Shown here in pieces: positions 17,814 through 26,508 of a stretch of 64,000 bases of DNA. Made by a program: the position numbers and the translations under genes. The stretch spans positions 2,441,407 to 2,505,406 of the forward strand of contig OY969422.1 in NCBI GenBank assembly GCA_963699215.1. Reading direction: 5' to 3'. The notes under the pieces were generated by a model that saw only the letters and a list, made by a program, of their open reading frames with translations, did no database searches and was not told where the DNA came from. Each line of letters opens with the position of its first letter. Position 1 is the first letter of the stretch. The DNA is from VRUE01 sp963699215 (GTDB lineage: Bacteria > Actinomycetota > Thermoleophilia > Solirubrobacterales > 70-9).

Positions 17814-18322
17814 CAGTCCAGGTAGGTGGTCGTTTGCTCGACCGGAGGTCGCGGCGGCGGTTCCTTCTCCTGCCGCGGCGGGCCGAGGTGGAGGAGGCCG
17901 ACGAAGCGCTCGGCGTCGGGCAGGCCGACCGCCTCCCTGCCCCCCTCCGTCCACAGCAGGGCGGGCGTGCGCCAATAGCCGGCGAGGCCGCGAGCGTGGG
18001 CACCGAGCAGGACGATGTAGGAGGCGACCGCGGTCGCGTGCAGGTCCTCCTCGTTCTGGATCGGGTCGTCGCCGAGCACACAGGAGACGACGATCAGGGT
18101 CGGAGCGCGATCGAGCTTCGCCGCCCCCTCGGGCCCGGCGACCTCCTTGAGGCGCGTCAGCGACCGGGGCCCGAGGACCCGGAAGCGCCAGGGCGCGGTC
18201 AGGTTGTGATTGGGCGCCCAGCGCGCCAGCTCGAGCAGCGCGTCGATCTGCTCGTGCGAGAGCGGCTCCTGCCCGAAGGCCTTGTGGGTGCGGCGGGTGC
18301 GGATCGCGTCTTCGACGTCCAT
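17813..18322 (-). CDS. Nitroreductase-family flavoprotein
   Basis: 169-residue FMN-dependent oxidoreductase. Features are the N-terminal EDAIRTRRTHKAFGQEPL (phosphate-binding arginines), LLELARWAPNHNLTAPWRF, and a late GLAGYWRTPALL segment. The C-terminal tail is proline-rich. The family includes NAD(P)H oxidases and, in one branch, the BluB enzyme that makes the lower ligand of B12; its BluB-specific features are not evident, so only the family is assigned. It lies 25 bases after the S-component fusion in the B12-regulated operon. The start follows a good fit to the family N-terminus. Confidence 0.8.
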   Translation of the reverse strand: MDVEDAIRTRRTHKAFGQEPLSHEQIDALLELARWAPNHNLTAPWRFRVLGPRSLTRLKEVAGPEGAAKLDRAPTLIVVSCVLGDDPIQNEEDLHATAVASYIVLLGAHARGLAGYWRTPALLWTEGGREAVGLPDAERFVGLLHLGPPRQEKEPPPRPPVEQTTTYLD

Positions 18323-18347
18323 GCGAGGAACATAGCCGCCGGCAGGC

Positions 18348-20228
18348 CTACCAGCTGAAGCGACGGCCGAGGAAGAGGACCGCGCCAAGGGCGGCGGCGC
18401 TCGTGCCCAGCCCCACGCCGAGGGGCGCCCACGGCTTCGGCTCGGGCTTGTCGCTCGCTTCGAAGGGCGGCGCGGCGGGCTGAGGCGCCGGCACGGCTTC
18501 GTCGCCTTCCGGGACGGCGCCCTCGGGGGCGCCGAGGCCGGGCGCCGCGGCCGGCGGCGGCGCGGCCGAGCCCCCTCCGCCGCTCGCCGGAGGAACGCCG
18601 CCCGTGCCGCCCTGGCCGAGCGCTTCGGGCGGGATCGAGGGGACGCCCCCGGAGGCTGGGGGAGCCAGCGGGATCGAGCCCGAGTCGGCTTCCGGGACAG
18701 AGCTCGACGATGGCGCCTCCGGTTTCGACGCGCGCGCGACCGGAGGAATCGGGAAGGCGTCGCCGGCGACCGCCGTCAGCACCTGGCCGGTCACCCAGAC
18801 CGGCGTCTGATCGCTCGTGCTCGAGTAGAGGTAGTGGCCGTCGGCGCTCTGCCGGGCGGCGAGATAGTCGAGGGCGCTCTTGCCCCCCTCCCGCACCGTC
18901 GCCGGGTCGACCCCGACCGCCAGCATCCCCTGCACCGCCCAGGCAGTCGACTGGGAGTTGACCGCGCCGGAGCCGCCGAGCGAGAAGCCGCCGCTGGAGC
19001 GCTGGACCTTGCGCAGGTAGCCGAGCCCGTGCTCGGCGGCGCTCGTGTTCGGCATCGCCTGCAGGGCGGCCCCGGTGCCGTCGGCAGTGCTCGGCGACCC
19101 CGGCAGGTCCCCCCAGCCGCCGTCGCTGCCCTGAACCTTGGCCAGCCACGAGATCGAGCTGTCGACGCCGGCAGCACCGGCGGCGCGCAGCGCGATCGCC
19201 GCGAACGCCGTCGACCCCGGCCAGCCTTCGAAGGACCCGTTGCCGCGGCGGCGCTTGGCCAGCGCCTCGACCAGGTTGCGGCCGCCGAAGGAGCGCGGGT
19301 CGACCCCGGCGCCCTCCAGGGCGAGGATCGTGCGGGCGAAATCGCCGGGGCTGGTCAGCTCCTCGACGTTGGCGCGGAGGTAGCCGACTGGGTTGCGGTT
19401 GCCACGGGCGACGTCGAGCGGGTTGCGCCCCGCCGCCTCCAGCCCCAGCATCGCCCAGGCGGTCATGTCCGGAGCCGAGCCCCGGTCCGGCGCCGTCCCC
19501 CACCCCCCGTCGCCGTTCTGCGCGGCGACGAGCCAGGCGACGGCGCGGCTCGCATCGGACGCCTCGGCGCGGGCGGGCAGGACGCTCGCCAGCGCGAGGA
19601 CCAGCAGCAGCGTCGAGGCGACGGCCGGGGCGCGCCACTCGAAGCGCTCGCGGAAGCGGACCAGCATCCGCACCATCGCCGGGCCGGCGACCAGGGCGAG
19701 GACGGCGTTGCCGATCGCGTGTGCGGCGTCGAAGGGCACGGCGCGCGACTCCAGCACGAGGAAGCGCTGCAGCGAGAGGTCCCCTCCGTAGGTCGCCATC
19801 AGAGAGAAGTTCAGCAGAGCGCCGTAAGCGACGCCAGCCAGGGCGCAAACCGCGGCCAGCGTGAAGCGCCCGGCGCGCGGGCGGACGACGGCCAGCGCCG
19901 CCCCGAGGATCCCGCACATCCCCCACCCGGCCATCTGCCACGGCGTCCAGGGCCCCTGCCCAAACCAGAAGTTGGAGACGAGCGCGGTCAGCCCGCCCAC
20001 CGCGAAGCCGGGGGCCGGGCCGAGCGCATAGCCGGCGAAGATGACGATGTCGGTGGTCGGCTTGACGTTGGGGAAGGCGGCAAATGCAACCCGGCCGGCG
20101 ATCGCGAGGGCGGCCAGGACGGCGACCAGGGCGACGACCTGCGAGCTCGGCCGCGCGCGCTCGTACCAGGCGAAGCCGCCGAGCAGGACGGCGCCGAGGA
20201 TGAGGAAGCTGGCCAGCTCCCAGCTCAC
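18348..20228 (-). CDS. ECF transporter S component fused to prenyltransferase-like alpha/alpha-barrel domain
   Basis: A 626-residue fusion. Residues 1-195 are hydrophobic and match ECF substrate-binding S proteins, with AFPNVKPTTDIVIFAGYALG and FWFGQGPWTPWQMAGWG. A further hydrophobic segment at 200-222 leads to an extracytoplasmic domain (about 222-490) of prenyltransferase/squalene-cyclase type repeats: AAQNGDGGWG, GNGSFEGWPG, VQGSDGGWGD, RSSGGFSLGG and QSADGHYLYS. A Pro/Ser/Gly-rich linker and a C-terminal membrane helix (about 600-622) follow. GTG start overlaps the EcfA stop by four bases. The barrel resembles the N-terminal domain of intrinsic factor. Cobalamin as substrate is inferred from the riboswitch. 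Confidence 0.8.
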   Translation of the reverse strand: MSWELASFLILGAVLLGGFAWYERARPSSQVVALVAVLAALAIAGRVAFAAFPNVKPTTDIVIFAGYALGPAPGFAVGGLTALVSNFWFGQGPWTPWQMAGWGMCGILGAALAVVRPRAGRFTLAAVCALAGVAYGALLNFSLMATYGGDLSLQRFLVLESRAVPFDAAHAIGNAVLALVAGPAMVRMLVRFRERFEWRAPAVASTLLLVLALASVLPARAEASDASRAVAWLVAAQNGDGGWGTAPDRGSAPDMTAWAMLGLEAAGRNPLDVARGNRNPVGYLRANVEELTSPGDFARTILALEGAGVDPRSFGGRNLVEALAKRRRGNGSFEGWPGSTAFAAIALRAAGAAGVDSSISWLAKVQGSDGGWGDLPGSPSTADGTGAALQAMPNTSAAEHGLGYLRKVQRSSGGFSLGGSGAVNSQSTAWAVQGMLAVGVDPATVREGGKSALDYLAARQSADGHYLYSSTSDQTPVWVTGQVLTAVAGDAFPIPPVARASKPEAPSSSSVPEADSGSIPLAPPASGGVPSIPPEALGQGGTGGVPPASGGGGSAAPPPAAAPGLGAPEGAVPEGDEAVPAPQPAAPPFEASDKPEPKPWAPLGVGLGTSAAALGAVLFLGRRFSW

Positions 20229-21972
20229 CGGCGGCGCTCCCGGTCGAGGCTCTCGGCGCCCTGCTCCGGCGTGATCGCGCCCGGAATATCGAGGATCCGG
20301 GCGACCTCGGTGGCGAAGTACCAGCCGCCGGAGAGGATCTCGGTGGCCTCCCCGTCGGCGATGACGACCCCGTCGCCGAGCAGCACGACGCGCTGGGCGA
20401 AGGAGGCGGCGAACTCGACGTCGTGGGTGGCGACCAGCACCGCGGCCCCGCGAGCGGCGAGGTCCCGGATCAGCTCCTCCAGATCGTGCTTGCGCGCCCG
20501 GTCCATCCCCCGAGTCGGCTCGTCGAGGGCCACCAGCCCAGGCAGCCCCTCGCCGCTCATCCTGCCGGCCAGGACGATCGCCAGCGCCAGCCGCTGCCGC
20601 TCCCCCCGGAGAGGTCGCGAGGGTCTTTCTCGACCGCGTGCTCGAGACCAACCATTCGCAATGCCGTTAGCCCAGCATCCCCCGGCAGCTCGTCCCCCAC
20701 TCGCTCGCGGACGAGATAGTCGCTGGGGTTCTGGCTCAACAGACCGACCCCCCTCGGAGCCTCGGCCTTCCCGCGGACGGGCTCGACCAGCTCCCCGAGC
20801 GTCCGTAGCAACGTGCTCTTTCCCGCTCCATTGCGGCCCATTAGAACCACGCGTTCGCCAGCACCGATATCAAGGTCGACCCCCCGCAGCACATCGCGCC
20901 GGGCGTCCCTCTCGCCCAACTCCACCCACAAGCCCTGCACCTTGGCGACCTTGGTGACCTTGGCGGCGGGAGAGGACTGGGGGTCCCCCTGACGGAACTT
21001 GTGAGCCGGCGAGGCAAGGGCCCTGGCGGGGGATTCGACGCGGGTTCCGGCCGGGGGACCCCCAGTCCTCTCCACCGAATCCAAGTCGCCGAACGATCGA
21101 CTGCGAAGGATGTCTCGCGCGTCGCGAACCCCGACCGGCAGGGGCCCGATCCCGGCGAGCGAGAAGAGGCGCGCCGCGGGCGTCTCCAGGGCGGCGTCGG
21201 CACGCTGCGCCCAGGCGAGGAAGTCGCTCGGAGCGCCGTCGAAGGAGATGCGGCCCGCGTCCATCGCGATCACCCGGTCGGCGGCGGCGAGGCAGCGCTC
21301 CAGGCGGTGCTCAGCCAGGAGAATCGCCACCCCCCACTCCTCGTTCAGTCGACGCAAGAGCCAGATCAGCTCGTCGCCGGCCACGGGGTCGAGCTGGGAC
21401 GTGGGCTCGTCGAGAAGGACGAGCTGCGGGCGGGTGACGAGGGCGGCGGCAAGGGCCACGCGCTGGAGCTCGCCGCCCGAGAGGGTGTCGACGGTGCGCT
21501 CGAGCAGGTGCGGGATCGCCAGGGCCAGGGCCACCTCCTCGACGGCGCGGGCGCGGGCTGCGTCGGTTTCGCCGCGCATCTCCAGCGGCAGCTCGATCTC
21601 CGCCGCGACCGTGGTCGAGACGATCTGCGTCTCCGGGTCCTGGGCGACGTAGCCGACCGCGGTGGCGAGGTCGCTCGGGCCGCCGGCGATCGCGTCGAGG
21701 CCGGCGACCCGGACGCTGCCCTCGATCTCGCCGCCGTGGAAGTGCGGGACCAGGCCGCAGGCGGCGCGCAGCAGGGTCGTCTTGCCGCAGGCCGAGCGGC
21801 CGGCGAGCAGCGCGAACTCCCCTGCCGCGAGCGTCAGTGAGACGCCGCTGAGCGCCGCGCTCGCGGCCACCGCCCCCGGAGAGCCTTCGAGGCCGGCGTG
21901 CAGGTAGGCGTAGCCGAGGCCCTCGACCGCGAGAGCGGGCGCGGCGCGGCGCGGGGTCGTCAGCTCAGGCAC
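20225..21972 (-). CDS. ecfA: Fused double EcfA ATPase of ECF transporter, one frameshift
   Basis: Two ABC ATPase domains in one chain of about 582 residues; most ECF systems use two separate proteins. Domain 1 has Walker A AGRSACGKTT, Q-loop VAQDPE, signature LSGGELQR and Walker B LVLLDEPTS. Domain 2 has Walker A MGRNGAGKST, LSQNPS, a broken LSGG signature and LVALDEPTRG. The frame breaks near 20600, between the second LSGG and Walker B. The linker between domains contains a perfect 21-bp DNA palindrome and reads GDPQSSPAAKVTKVAKV. The start overlaps ecfT by eight bases. It energises the S component encoded next. Confidence 0.88.
20969..21073. repeat. Perfect 21-bp inverted repeat inside the ecfA linker
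   Basis: Arms at 20969-20989 and 21053-21073 are exactly complementary, with 63 bases between them. The whole element lies in frame within the coding sequence between the two ATPase domains and adds a low-complexity linker (ERTGGPPAGTRVESPARALA and beyond). It looks like an inserted palindromic element that preserves the reading frame. Confidence 0.85.
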
Positions 21973-22861
21973 GACGCCTCCACGGCGCGAGCCCGGCGAG
22001 GACGATCGTCGCGCAGAGCGCCGCGGTCGCCGAGCCGAAGCCGAGCTCGATCGTCGGATAGGCGCCGAAGTCGTCGGCCCCGAGCAGCTTGGCGGCGATC
22101 GCCGCCGTCAGCACGACCGCGCCGACCGCGTAGAAGCGCCGATCGAACCGCGACGCGCGGCCCGGCCCCGACTGCCGTGGCGGCCCTCCGGCGAACCGCC
22201 GCCGCGGCGGATCCAGCGAGTAGCCGCGCAGCTCCAGGGTCGCCGCCACGTCGACCGCCCGGTCGAGCGAGCCGCTCGTCAGGCGGCGGACCAGCGCCGC
22301 GCGGCCGAGCGGCGCCGCGGCCGGCCCGCGCAACCGGCCGGCGTCGCGCAGCCGGGCCGCGTCGGCGGCCGCGACCGGGACGAGGCGGGAGATCAGCGCC
22401 GCGGTCAGGGCCGAGCGCCCCGCCAGCGGGCGCAGCGCCCGCAGGACGCGGTCGGGATCGACGCAGGCCGAGTAGACGGCGAAGCCGACCATCGCCACCG
22501 CCGCCCGCAGCCCAATCGCGGCACCGGCCGCCAGCGCCTCGGCGGTCACGTCGACCCGGCCCAGCAGGGGCAGATCGCCGAGCCGCAGCAGCACCGTCTC
22601 GCCGCGGTCGACGACGAGCGCGTTGACGATGACGATCAGCAGGGCGAGGACGAGGCCCATCCGCAGCGCCGCCCGCACCGCGTCCCCGGCGCCGGCCGTG
22701 TAGCCGGCCAGAACAGTGGAGACCCCCACCGCGACCAGCACCGGCGGGCTCGAGTAGAGGAAGGCGACCGCGACGAGGGCGCCGAGGTAGGCGGCGGCGG
22801 CGCCAGGCGAAGCCGCTTGCAGCGGTCCCCGCCGCGGGGTGTAAGCGAAGGGGGATCTCAT
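21965..22861 (-). CDS. ecfT: EcfT, transmembrane scaffold of ECF transporter
   Basis: 298-residue membrane protein with about six hydrophobic segments, such as AAAAYLGALVAVAFLYSSPP, ALRMGLVLALLIVIVNALVV and YAVGAVVLTAAIAAKLLG. The cytoplasmic coupling helices that contact EcfA carry Ala-Arg motifs (SRLVPVAAADAARLRDAGRL). It couples the ATPases to the S component. The ATG overlaps the upstream lipoprotein stop (ATGA). Confidence 0.85.
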   Translation of the reverse strand: MRSPFAYTPRRGPLQAASPGAAAAYLGALVAVAFLYSSPPVLVAVGVSTVLAGYTAGAGDAVRAALRMGLVLALLIVIVNALVVDRGETVLLRLGDLPLLGRVDVTAEALAAGAAIGLRAAVAMVGFAVYSACVDPDRVLRALRPLAGRSALTAALISRLVPVAAADAARLRDAGRLRGPAAAPLGRAALVRRLTSGSLDRAVDVAATLELRGYSLDPPRRRFAGGPPRQSGPGRASRFDRRFYAVGAVVLTAAIAAKLLGADDFGAYPTIELGFGSATAALCATIVLAGLAPWRRRA

Positions 22862-23787
22862 CGGGTCGTCACCGAGCCGACTGGAAGGGCCTGCGCCCGT
22901 GCGCCGTCGGTCGCCAGCGCGTAGCGGTCGCGCAGGTGAGCGGTGTCGAGCAGGCTCGCCGCCGCCCGCACTGCGCCCGGCGTCGCTCCGGTGACCAGCC
23001 AGACCGGCGCGGCGTCGTAGCGGCGCGTAGCCGCGACCAGGCCTCCTCCGGGACCGAAGTCGCGCGCCGGCTCGCCGTCTTCGTCGAGCCCCAAGAGGCG
23101 GTAGCCACCCTCCCCCGGGACGAAGTCGGCGAAGACCCCGCTCGCCTCGGGCCCCGCCTCGACCTGGGCCGCGGCCGGGTCCTCGCGCAGCCGGGCCCAA
23201 GGCCCGACGAGCACCCGGATCGCGCCCTCCGCCGGGGCCGTCGCCGGAGAGACGCCGGCGTCCCGCAGCCGGCGGCGGACCGCGGGGCATGCGCCGCCGC
23301 CGCGGCACTCGAGCGCCACCGGCCGCGACTCGCCCTCGTAGCCGCCCAGCAGCGGCCGCGGCCAGGAGCCGACGACGGCGGGCACCCGCGGGGCGGCGGA
23401 CCAGCCGCGGTAGTCCCACCAGATCGCCTCGCCACCGCGCAGGGCGAAGTCGGCTGCGCCGACTTGCGACTCGACGCCGTTCACGTAGAAGAACCAGTCG
23501 TAGCGGCGGCCGTCGCGCGCCGCTTCGGAGAGCCCCTCGATCGCACGCACGAAGCCGCCGCCGTAGCGGGTAGATACATCGGCGCTGCGGTCGAGCACCC
23601 GCATCACCGTGTCGGCCTCGGACGCCTGCTCGCTCTGCGGCGGCAGCACCGTCGCCGCGCCGTAGTCGCGGGTGACGGTCAGCGATACCTCGCCGACCTC
23701 GGGCCCGGGGCCCAGGCCGCAGCCAGCGGCCGCGAGCGCCGCTCCGAGGAGGAGCGCGATCGCGACCGCTGTGCCGCGGCGCCGCAT
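22858..23787 (-). CDS. DUF4430-domain lipoprotein
   Basis: 309 residues with a lipoprotein signal peptide and lipobox (LAAAGC). The following domain, VSLTVTRDYGAATVLPP through ADTVMRVLDRSADVSTRYGGG, GRRYDWFFYVNGVESQVGAA and GEAIWWDYRGW, matches DUF4430, the fold of the C-terminal domain of animal intrinsic factor and transcobalamin. A second C-terminal region (about 145-309) has no clear family. It would sit on the outer face of the membrane. The operon and riboswitch point to corrinoid capture, which is inferred. Confidence 0.8.
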   Translation of the reverse strand: MRRRGTAVAIALLLGAALAAAGCGLGPGPEVGEVSLTVTRDYGAATVLPPQSEQASEADTVMRVLDRSADVSTRYGGGFVRAIEGLSEAARDGRRYDWFFYVNGVESQVGAADFALRGGEAIWWDYRGWSAAPRVPAVVGSWPRPLLGGYEGESRPVALECRGGGACPAVRRRLRDAGVSPATAPAEGAIRVLVGPWARLREDPAAAQVEAGPEASGVFADFVPGEGGYRLLGLDEDGEPARDFGPGGGLVAATRRYDAAPVWLVTGATPGAVRAAASLLDTAHLRDRYALATDGARAQALPVGSVTTR

Positions 23788-23794
23788 CGGCGGA

Positions 23795-24535
23795 TCAGCC
23801 CGCGGGGCAGGCCCCGCTCACGCAGACCGCAACCTGGTTGGACGGGATGTCCTTGCCATGGGTCGCGACCAGCGTGGTCGGGCCGGTCACGACGGCGGTC
23901 GTGCGACCTTCGGCGTTGGTCGGGGTCAGCCCGCCCGTCACCGTCGCCCCCGCGGCAGGCTTGCGCTTGCCCTTGTCGCTGTAGGAGAAGACGCGGACTT
24001 CGAACGGCACCCCGACCGCCGCCTCGGCCGGCGCGACCAGCGACAGCTCGCTCGGGTAGGGATACGGCGCGAGCGCCCAGAGGACTTCGTCGCCGGCTTT
24101 CAGCTTGACCGCGTCGCCGCCGAGTTCGGGGTTCTTGTGGTTGACCTTCAGGTACCAGGAGGCTTTGGACGTCGACTTGTAGCCGCCAACCCCACAGATC
24201 CCCAGGCCGAAGTCGAAGGCGTCGGTGAGCAGCAACGGCCTCAGCGCGGGGGTCGACTTCGCCGCCTGGCCGAGCAGGCCGAGCGCGGTGGCGCCTTTGA
24301 TCGTCGCCGCTTTGCCGCTGCCGGCGGTGCCTTTGCCGAAGCAGGTCGCCTTGCGGCTGGTCGGCACCGAGGTGGTGCCGGTCTTGAGCGTCTCCTCGGC
24401 GAGGATCTTGCCGCCGCCGCCCACCACCCGCAGGTCGGCGGGGACCTTCGCCACCGCAACCGCGGCGGTCGAGAGGACGAGGACGAAAGCCAGCGCGCAC
24501 GCGGCGGCCAGCCGGAATGAGATGAGTCTTGGCAT
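23795..24535 (-). CDS. Secreted DUF4430-like protein with C-terminal Ig-like domain
   Basis: 246 residues. The signal peptide (ISFRLAAACALAFVLVLSTA) ends near AVAVAK. A DUF4430-like domain follows with FDFGLGICGVGGYKSTSKAS, WYLKVNHKNPELGGDAVKL and GDEVLWALAPYPYP. The last 90 residues look like an Ig-like beta sandwich (LSLVAPAEAAVGVPFEVRV, GRTTAVVTGPTTLVATHG). ATG at 24535 is preferred over one 30 bases upstream because an AAAGGG site lies nine bases before it. It is the first gene after the cobalamin riboswitch. Confidence 0.78.
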   Translation of the reverse strand: MPRLISFRLAAACALAFVLVLSTAAVAVAKVPADLRVVGGGGKILAEETLKTGTTSVPTSRKATCFGKGTAGSGKAATIKGATALGLLGQAAKSTPALRPLLLTDAFDFGLGICGVGGYKSTSKASWYLKVNHKNPELGGDAVKLKAGDEVLWALAPYPYPSELSLVAPAEAAVGVPFEVRVFSYSDKGKRKPAAGATVTGGLTPTNAEGRTTAVVTGPTTLVATHGKDIPSNQVAVCVSGACPAG

Positions 24536-24570
24536 TTGAGCCACCCTTTCCACGAGGGTTGTCATGGCTG

Positions 24571-24735
24571 GCCGGGGACAGGTCTCCTGGCTGCCGGGTA
24601 TCGGTCGGCCGCACCTTCCCGGGGGCTCGGTGTCGCCCCCAGTGGCTGACGCAACGCGCCTGCGGCCTCCTTCGCCCGGTCACAGTGGCGGGACCGCGCC
24701 GGCTTCTCACCGGACTTCCCTTGACCACCGACCGT
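24571..24735 (-). promoter_or_regulatory. Cobalamin (B12) riboswitch
   Basis: Read on the minus strand, the conserved core is present in order: GGTGGTCAAGGGAAGTCCGG, then GTGAGAAGCCGGCGCGG, TCCCGCCACTGTGACC, and at the 3' side the B12 box GCCAGGAGACCTG. These elements, their spacing and a variable middle arm match the AdoCbl riboswitch class. It ends about 35 bases before the start of the DUF4430 gene, so it probably controls translation or elongation of the whole ECF operon and shuts it off when cobalamin is abundant. Confidence 0.95.
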
Positions 24736-24768
24736 ATTTTCGCTGGCGAGTCTATCCGCCCGCGTGGA

Positions 24769-25386
24769 CTACGGAGCTTTGCTCGTGTCCCTGGGCGACT
24801 CGAAGGCGGCGAGGGCGACGGTCATCGGGATCGGCTCCTCGCCCGACTCGGCCATGCGCGCGCTGGCCCGCTCCTGCTCCTCGAAGACGAAGCCGAAGAG
24901 GGCATCGACCCTGGAGATCGTGTTTTCCCAGCCGAGCTGGTCGAGCCGCACCGGGGTCCAGGAGAAGTGGCGGTCGTCGCGGGCGTCGATCGTCCCCGCC
25001 TCCATCGCCTTCTTCACCCGCTCGCCGAATTCCTCGAAGATTCGGGTGCTGACCATCTCCTTCATCGACTTCGGCAGGTCGGGCCAGATGCTTCCGTCGA
25101 AGACCGCGGGCCCGCTGGCCCGGTAGAAGTGCTCGACCGCCCCGCGCCGCCTGCCGCCCGAGGCCGTCCTGGTCATGTGGAGCCAGCCGTATTCGGAGAG
25201 CAGGTCGAAATGACGGCACACCCTCGGCAGGGAGCCGCCGCCGAACTCCTTGTGGAACTGGTTGGGGCTCATCTCGCGGCTGTTCAGCTCAGCAACGATC
25301 CTGATGCGCAGTGGCTCGGCAAAGACTTTTGCCAAACGCATCATCAAAGGCAGCTCGCCTTTACTCGTCGCCTTCGAGTTCGCCAT
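24769..25386 (-). CDS. ArsR-like winged-helix regulator, copy 1
   Basis: 205-residue cytoplasmic protein. The N-terminal winged helix (about 12-90) includes LAKVFAEPLRIRIVAELNSR, EMSPNQFHKEFG and a wing with GGRRRGAVEHFYRASGPAVF. The C-terminal half is helical and contains TIDARDDRHFSWTPVRLDQLG. It has no metal-site cysteines, so it is not a classical metal sensor. It is divergent from a 19-codon gene and closely related (well over half identical by eye) to the second copy. An ATG with GGAGAGGA upstream is used. Confidence 0.88.
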   Translation of the reverse strand: MANSKATSKGELPLMMRLAKVFAEPLRIRIVAELNSREMSPNQFHKEFGGGSLPRVCRHFDLLSEYGWLHMTRTASGGRRRGAVEHFYRASGPAVFDGSIWPDLPKSMKEMVSTRIFEEFGERVKKAMEAGTIDARDDRHFSWTPVRLDQLGWENTISRVDALFGFVFEEQERASARMAESGEEPIPMTVALAAFESPRDTSKAP

Positions 25387-25431
25387 GGGAATCCTCTCCA
25401 GTGTTCTTCGTTTGATCGAGCGGTGTGTGGG

Positions 25432-25514
25432 AAGTCTATAGCGGTATTACAACGGAACGGTCTGAGTCTTCCTCGGTTCGGATGCACGCGTCATATGCTC
25501 AATTTTTTTAGAGC
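25432..25514. promoter_or_regulatory. Control region of micro-ORF module 1
   Basis: Two elements are shared with module 2. A 37-base block (25432-25468) begins AAGTCTA and ends GTCTGAGTC. An 18-base palindrome (25497-25514) has half-sites GCTCAA and TAGAGC with six bases between. A -10-like CATATG abuts the palindrome. These lie in the 156-base gap between the divergent regulator and the micro-ORF and are likely operator sites; which protein binds is not known. Confidence 0.6.
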
Positions 25515-25542
25515 ATTTATCCGATCTGAGGAGGGAGGGGAA

Positions 25543-25602
25543 ATGAAGCTCGCAGCAACCGCGGCCACCGTGCCGATGCTCTCGATCTCGAAGTCCGGCT
25601 GA
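25543..25602 (+). CDS. 19-residue micro-ORF, copy 1
   Basis: The encoded peptide is MKLAATAATVPMLSISKSG. A very strong purine-rich ribosome site (GAGGAGGGAGGGG) lies just upstream. The second copy has the same length and shares M, L, A, T, P, S, K and G at the same positions. It has no signal peptide or cysteines. A hairpin follows about 80 bases later, so it seems to be a separate short transcript. A signalling peptide, a ligand of the divergent regulator, or an RNA regulator are all possible. Confidence 0.6.
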   Translation: MKLAATAATVPMLSISKSG

Positions 25603-25683
25603 GCCCGGCCACCATCCGCCGAGCCTCATGAGGCGACTCGGGACCTGGATCCCTGCCCAGCAGAGCGCGGATGAAGCAGGACC

Positions 25684-25727
25684 GTTCGCCGACCCCGCGG
25701 CTGAGACCGCCGGGGTCGGCGGGCGAA
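25684..25727. terminator. Hairpin between micro-ORF 1 and regulator 2
   Basis: Long GC-rich arms: GTTCGCCGACCCCGCGG at 25684-25700 pairs with 25706-25727, allowing small bulges. It sits between two convergent units and would serve both. No clear U-tract. Confidence 0.55.
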
Positions 25728-25735
25728 CCTCGAGG

Positions 25736-26353
25736 CTACGGAGCTTTCGTCGTGTCCTTGGGAGACTCGAACACCGCGAGGGCGACAGTCATCGGGATCG
25801 GCTCCTCGCCCGACTCGGCCATGCGGTCGTTTGCCCTGTCCTGCTCCTCGAAGAGGAAGTCGAAGACCGCCCCGACCTTGCCGATCGTCTTTTCCCAGCC
25901 AAGCCGGTCGAAACGCACCGGCGTCCAGGTGAAGTGGCGGTCGTCGCGGGCGTCGATCGTCCCCGCCTGCATCGCTTCTGTCACCTGGTTGGCGAGGGTC
26001 TCGAAAGCCCTCCAGGTGAACGAGTTCTTGACCGCATCCGGCAGGTCGGACCAGGTGCTCTCGTCGAACACGGCGGGCCCGGTCGAGCGGTAGAAGTGCT
26101 CGACGGCACCTCGCCGCCGCCCCCCCGACTCCGTCCTCACCAGATAGACCCAGCCGTATTCGAGGAGCACGTCGAAATGCCTGGAAACTCGGGAGATCGA
26201 GCCACCGCCGAACTCATCGAAGAAGAGCTTCGGGCTCATCTCGCGCATGCCCAGCTCCGCCAGGATCTTCATCCGCAGGGGATCGGCGAAGACCTTCGCC
26301 AAGCGCACAGTGAACGGCATATGAGACTTCGTCCCTGCCGCTGAGTTCGCCAC
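25736..26353 (-). CDS. ArsR-like winged-helix regulator, copy 2
   Basis: 205-residue paralog of the regulator upstream of module 1, with matching RLAKVFADPLRMKILAELG, EMSPKLFFDEFGGGSISRVS, SGGRRRGAVEHFYRSTGPAV and the shared C-terminus SGEEPIPMTVALAVFESPKD. The GTG start aligns exactly with the ATG of copy 1 (MANS and VANS) and has GGAGGG upstream. An ATG further upstream would run through the control region and is rejected. Regulator, gap of 155 bases and micro-ORF are all conserved between the two modules, so the unit was duplicated as a whole. Confidence 0.87.
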   Translation of the reverse strand: MANSAAGTKSHMPFTVRLAKVFADPLRMKILAELGMREMSPKLFFDEFGGGSISRVSRHFDVLLEYGWVYLVRTESGGRRRGAVEHFYRSTGPAVFDESTWSDLPDAVKNSFTWRAFETLANQVTEAMQAGTIDARDDRHFTWTPVRFDRLGWEKTIGKVGAVFDFLFEEQDRANDRMAESGEEPIPMTVALAVFESPKDTTKAP

Positions 26354-26396
26354 GCAAATCCCTCCAATGCTCTCCGTTTGCCCGAGCGTTGCTACT

Positions 26397-26478
26397 AAGT
26401 CTAGGCAGTTTTGTAATGGAACTGTCTGAGTCCATAGCGGTTCCTGCGAACCGTATAAACGCTCTAGCACTTTAGAGC
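26397..26478. promoter_or_regulatory. Control region of micro-ORF module 2
   Basis: Contains the counterpart of the module 1 block (26397-26432, again AAGTCTA to GTCTGAGTC) and a perfect 18-base palindrome GCTCTAGCACTTTAGAGC (26461-26478). A -10-like TATAAA abuts the palindrome. An additional small palindrome, GGTTCCTGCGAACC, lies between. Palindrome-to-ATG distance is 30 bases, against 28 in module 1. Confidence 0.62.
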
Positions 26479-26508
26479 AAAATCCACGACTCAAGGAAGG
26501 GTGAACAA

